Source of the DNA: Sphingomonas profundi
Lineage (GTDB): Bacteria > Pseudomonadota > Alphaproteobacteria > Sphingomonadales > Sphingomonadaceae
DNA: 64,000 bases
NCBI RefSeq assembly: GCF_009739515.1
Contig: NZ_CP046535.1
Location: 3,953,501 to 4,017,500 of the forward strand
Direction of reading: 5' to 3'
The position numbers were made by a program, and so were the translations under genes. Numbering within the stretch: the stretch's first letter is position 1; every line of letters begins with the position of its first letter. This document shows positions 61,252-64,000 of this stretch, piece by piece. The notes below the pieces were generated by a model, which saw only the letters and a list, made by a program, of their open reading frames with translations, was not told the origin of the DNA and searched no databases.

Positions 61252-62037
61252 ATGACTAGCACCATGGCTGACATGGCGAGTGTGGCTTCGCTGCGCATCG
61301 CCGCGCCGGAGGATGTGCGGCCGGCCGCGGAGAGCCTGCTGAAGCTCACCGCCGATCGCGCCGACTTCCGCGTCGCCACCTGCCACAACATCGCCGTGAA
61401 GGAGCCGATGGTGGACGCCTGCGGCGCGATCCTGGCGACCGAGGTGTTCGGCTGGACGACGACCGAGGGCGATCGCTGGTGGAAGAGTCCGCGCCTGGCG
61501 CTCGATTCGCCGCTGCCCAGCGCCTGCCGCTACGAGAGCGAGCCGTTCTGGTGCAATTCCGACGGCATCCGTTCCCCCACCGCCAACCCGTTCCTGGACG
61601 CGATCGACCTCAGCAATTTCGAGCAGCGGGCGCTGGCCCACGCCGCCATCGTCGTGCCGGTGCACCTGCCGTTCGGCCAGGTGGGCGCGGTGAGCTTCAC
61701 CCCGCGCGACCCGGCGGTGCGGGATCTGGGCGCGCTGTTCGATCTGCATGGCGACCTGCTCGGCCTCTACGCCCGCACGTTCATCGCCGGCTACGTCCGC
61801 ATCATGTGCCGCGCGCAGCGGCTGCCGGCGGGCTCGCGCCTCAGCAAGCGCGAGGTGGAGTGCCTGCGCTGGGCGGCGATCGGCAAGACCGACTATGAGA
61901 TCAGCCTGATCATGGAGCGCAGCCGCGCCACCGTGCGCTTCCACATCCACAATGCCTCGCTGAAGCTGGATGCGGTGAACCGCAGCCAGACCGTCTTCAA
62001 GGCCGCGCAGCTCGGCTATATCGGGCTGAACAGCTAG
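61252..62037 (+). CDS. LuxR-type transcriptional regulator
   Basis: This 261-residue protein has a C-terminal LuxR/GerE helix-turn-helix (~197-255): LSKREVECLRWAAIGKTDYE, ISLIMERSRATVRFHIHNAS and LKLDAVNRSQTVFKAAQLGY. The N-terminal half has the size and strand pattern of an autoinducer-binding-like domain, but I could not verify the ligand residues. No LuxI-type synthase is in the window, so it could be a solo regulator sensing a catabolic intermediate. The ATG at 61252 is 13 bases after GAGGAGGG. A four-codon mini-frame at 61241 overlaps its start. Confidence 0.86.
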   Translation: MTSTMADMASVASLRIAAPEDVRPAAESLLKLTADRADFRVATCHNIAVKEPMVDACGAILATEVFGWTTTEGDRWWKSPRLALDSPLPSACRYESEPFWCNSDGIRSPTANPFLDAIDLSNFEQRALAHAAIVVPVHLPFGQVGAVSFTPRDPAVRDLGALFDLHGDLLGLYARTFIAGYVRIMCRAQRLPAGSRLSKREVECLRWAAIGKTDYEISLIMERSRATVRFHIHNASLKLDAVNRSQTVFKAAQLGYIGLNS

Positions 62038-62048
62038 GTACGGTCCGC

Positions 62049-62096
62049 AACCCTAGCGTTTTGATGGGTTCTAACCGCCGCTCCTTTGCGGCTTAG
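62049..62096 (+). promoter_or_regulatory. Two inverted repeats upstream of the DUF35 gene
   Basis: AACCC (62049-62053) pairs with GGGTT (62066-62070). GCCGC (62077-62081) pairs with GCGGC (62088-62092), and outer CTAA and TTAG extend the second stem. They fill the 92-base gap after the LuxR gene. They may be an operator pair for that regulator or leader hairpins. Confidence 0.35.
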
Positions 62097-62129
62097 TGCC
62101 GGCTCAATCGACATGGGGCGGCAGGGCAA

Positions 62130-62546
62130 ATGGCCGATCGGCCGATCGCAGACGGACTCTATACCGACGGCCCGGCGCCGCGCCTGATCGGCGGGCGGCG
62201 GCTGTCAGACGGCAGGATCACCTTCCCCATGCCGCAAGGCGGCGAGGCGGCCTTCTACGAGCCGGTGGAGCTGGCCACGCAGGGCACGCTGTGGTCGTGG
62301 ACGGTGCAGCGTTTCCGCCCGAAATCGCCGCCTTATGCCGGGCCGGAGGCGTTCCAGCCCTACCCGGTCGGCTATGTCGAGCTGCCCGGCGAGGTGATCG
62401 TCGAGACGCGGCTGGTGGACGTGGCGGTCGAGCATATCCGCACCGGCATGGCGATGGAGCTGGCGATCGTGCCGTTCGTGGCCGATGCGGCGGGCGGCAC
62501 CGTGACGACCTTCGCCTTCCGCCCGGCCGAAGGAGCCATCGCATGA
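62130..62546 (+). CDS. DUF35 OB-fold protein lacking zinc cysteines
   Basis: This 138-residue protein has the DUF35 OB-fold signature: LWSWTVQRFRPKSPPYAG, FQPYPVGYVELPGEVIVETR and a strand ending in MELAIVPF. Typical members, such as ChsH2-like partners of thiolase-type aldolases, have an N-terminal rubredoxin-like zinc ribbon with four Cys. This protein contains no cysteine at all, although the region is present (PQGGEAAFYEP). Its stop overlaps the start of the thiolase-like gene, so a two-protein complex is strongly suggested. Confidence 0.9.
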   Translation: MADRPIADGLYTDGPAPRLIGGRRLSDGRITFPMPQGGEAAFYEPVELATQGTLWSWTVQRFRPKSPPYAGPEAFQPYPVGYVELPGEVIVETRLVDVAVEHIRTGMAMELAIVPFVADAAGGTVTTFAFRPAEGAIA

Positions 62547-63691
62547 GCCAGGACGTCTGCATCGTCGGCATCGGCATCCACCCGTTCGGGCGCACCGAGG
62601 GCATGACCGGCATGGACATGGGCGTCGCCGCCGTCCGCTCGGCCGTGGCCGATGCCGGCATCGGCTGGCCGCAGATACAGTTCGCCTATGGCGGATCGGA
62701 CGCGTCGGGCAACGCCGACACGATGGTGGAGCGGCTGGGCCTGACTGGCGTCCAGTTCATCAACGTGAAGAATGGCTGCGCCACCGGCGGCTCGGCATTG
62801 TTCGCCGCCTCCGCCTCAATCCGCTCGGGCGAATATGATCTCGGCCTGGCGGTCGGCTTCGACAAGCATCCGCGCGGCGCCTTCGATCCCAAGCCCGCCG
62901 ACTGGGGACTGCCGGACTGGTATGGCGAGGTGGGCCTGATGCTCACCACCCAGTTCTTCGCGATGAAGATCCGCCGCTACATGGATCAGTTCGGCATCAC
63001 CGAGCGGACGCTCGGCATGGTCGCCGAGAAGGCGTTCCGCAACGGCCAGCACGCCGAGCACGCCTGGCGGCGCGAGCCGGTGGATCTCGACACGATCCTG
63101 ACGGCGCCGCTGGTCAGCGATCCGTTCACCAAGTTCATGTTCTGCTCGCCCGCGGAGGGCGCGGTGGCGCTGGTGCTGGCCAGCGAGAAGAAGGCGCGGG
63201 AGCTTGGCGTCACCCCGATCCGCCTGAAGGCGGCGGTGATGCGCACCCGGCCGGCGGGATCGTTCGAGGTGTTCGCGCCCTCGCTCTCGGTCGAGCGCGG
63301 CGGCTCCGCCACCACCATCGCCGCGCGGGCCGCGTTCGAGCAGACCGGCATCGGCCCGGAGGATATCGACGTCGCCCAGCTGCAGGATACCGAGTGCGGC
63401 GCCGAGATCATGCACATGAGCGAGAACGGCTTCTGTGCCGATGGCGAGCAGGAGCGGTGGATCGCCGAGGGCCGCACCGACATCGGCGGCGCGCTGCCGG
63501 TGAACACGGACGGCGGCTGCCTCGCCTGCGGGGAGCCGATCGGCGCCTCCGGTCTGCGGCAGGTCTACGAGAATGTCGTGCAGCTGCGCGGCGCGGGCGG
63601 CGGGCGGCAGGTGCCGGGCGACCCGAAGACCGCGTACAGCCACGTCTATGGCGCCCCCGGCGTCTCCGCCGTCACCATCATGTCGCGCTGA
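62543..63691 (+). CDS. Thiolase-like (SCP-x/lipid-transfer type) protein
   Basis: This 382-residue protein is of the thiolase superfamily, SCP-x/lipid-transfer group. The nucleophile-position Cys79 is in NVKNGCATGGSAL. The C-terminal block, where degradative thiolases have GHPxGA, reads GGCLACGEPIGASG, so the His is Glu. Members with this arrangement beside a DUF35 partner include side-chain aldolases of steroid catabolism (Ltp2-type) as well as true thiolases. Which reaction applies is not decided by sequence. AAGGAG lies upstream and the gene overlaps the DUF35 gene as ATGA. Confidence 0.9.
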   Translation: MSQDVCIVGIGIHPFGRTEGMTGMDMGVAAVRSAVADAGIGWPQIQFAYGGSDASGNADTMVERLGLTGVQFINVKNGCATGGSALFAASASIRSGEYDLGLAVGFDKHPRGAFDPKPADWGLPDWYGEVGLMLTTQFFAMKIRRYMDQFGITERTLGMVAEKAFRNGQHAEHAWRREPVDLDTILTAPLVSDPFTKFMFCSPAEGAVALVLASEKKARELGVTPIRLKAAVMRTRPAGSFEVFAPSLSVERGGSATTIAARAAFEQTGIGPEDIDVAQLQDTECGAEIMHMSENGFCADGEQERWIAEGRTDIGGALPVNTDGGCLACGEPIGASGLRQVYENVVQLRGAGGGRQVPGDPKTAYSHVYGAPGVSAVTIMSR

Positions 63692-63724
63692 TACGCCCCC
63701 GCTGAGAGAGGATCGACCAAGGCC

Positions 63725-64000
63725 ATGCAACATAGTCGCGAGGCGCTGCTGCACGCCTATCGCCAGATGAAGGTGATCCGCGAGTTCGAGGATCGGCTGC
63801 ACAGCGAGATCCAGACCGGCGAGATCGCCGGCTTCACCCACCTCTATGCGGGGCAGGAGGCGGTCGCCGTCGGCATCTGCGACCATCTCGACGACAACGA
63901 CAAGATCATCTCCACCCATCGCGGCCACGGCCACTGCCTCGCCAAGGGCGTGGACGTGAAGGGCATGATGAAGGAGATCTATGGAAAGGCGGACGGCACC
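63725..64000 (+). CDS. 2-oxoacid dehydrogenase E1 alpha subunit (N-terminal part)
   Basis: The gene runs off the window; 92 codons are visible. They match the E1 alpha start: ALLHAYRQMKVIREFEDRLH, GFTHLYAGQEAVAVGICDHL, then STHRGHGHCLAKGVDVKGMM. These align well with the alpha subunit at 27979-28998 (both have STHRGHGHC and a GQEA/GSEA block), so the region encodes two E1 systems. It starts 33 bases after the thiolase-like stop and is probably in the same operon. A beta subunit would be expected just outside the window. Confidence 0.9.
   Translation, partial: MQHSREALLHAYRQMKVIREFEDRLHSEIQTGEIAGFTHLYAGQEAVAVGICDHLDDNDKIISTHRGHGHCLAKGVDVKGMMKEIYGKADGT

Noticed and set aside
1-64000. CRISPR arrays, rRNA operons or intact tRNA genes
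   Set aside because: No regularly spaced short repeats, no rRNA-like sequence and no complete tRNA were found; the only tRNA-like piece is the fragment at 34856-34916.

Overview
The window looks like a high-GC chromosome segment of an alphaproteobacterium, most probably a sphingomonad (Sphingomonas/Rhizorhabdus/Sphingobium type). That placement is inference. It rests on the dense set of TonB-dependent receptors, Rieske oxygenases, SnoaL-like proteins and SDRs, on DUF1254/DUF1214 secreted proteins, and on a palindromic intergenic repeat of a kind I associate with this group. No rRNA or intact tRNA is present to confirm it.

Layout. (1) 1-7.55 kb holds cyclic-di-GMP signalling: the end of an EAL protein, a BLUF blue-light sensor overlapping it, an MHYT-PAS-GGDEF-EAL protein, and a membrane GGDEF protein with a degenerate EAL domain. 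They are interrupted by an IS110-type element and pieces of IS3-type elements. (2) 7.9-21.2 kb is a transport and hydrolysis block: two secreted DUF1254/DUF1214 proteins, a TonB-dependent receptor, two related TetR regulators, a Cys-type sulfatase overlapping its own formylglycine-generating enzyme, and a second receptor. (3) 21.2-26.45 kb is a lower-GC accessory island: an IS5-type fragment, a small XRE regulator diverging from a PD-(D/E)XK-like protein of unknown function, a complete terminase large subunit, a DUF5681 protein and a ParB-methyltransferase fusion, with no capsid, portal or integrase genes. (4) 26.2-35.2 kb is a catabolic cassette bracketed by two direct copies of a ~215 bp repeat. 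One seven-gene minus-strand operon (Rieske oxygenase, TIM-barrel isomerase, SMP-30, SDR, E1 alpha, E1 beta, SnoaL) is followed by a divergent TetR/SDR pair. A degenerate tRNA-Glu fragment lies beside the right-hand repeat. (5) 35.4-64 kb is a large continuation of the catabolic region: a methyltransferase, a GMC oxidoreductase, a two-subunit CoA-transferase, two Rieske ferredoxins, four more Rieske oxygenase alpha subunits, two acyl-CoA synthetases, a third receptor, four more SnoaL-like proteins, five more SDRs, an enoyl-reductase-like MDR, a ThuA protein, a LuxR-type regulator, a DUF35/thiolase pair and the start of a second E1 alpha.

Taken together, 26-64 kb reads as a degradation pathway for a bulky hydrophobic, possibly polycyclic or terpenoid/steroid-like, compound. 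Outer-membrane uptake would be followed by repeated Rieske hydroxylation, SDR oxidation and SnoaL/TIM-barrel isomerisation, then CoA activation, thiolase or aldol-type cleavage and E1-type oxidative decarboxylation. The substrate cannot be read from the sequence. No ferredoxin reductase, Rieske beta subunit or E2/E3 component is visible in the window. The receptor beside the sulfatase and the receptor in the Rieske region are close paralogues, which suggests blocks (2) and (5) handle related molecules.
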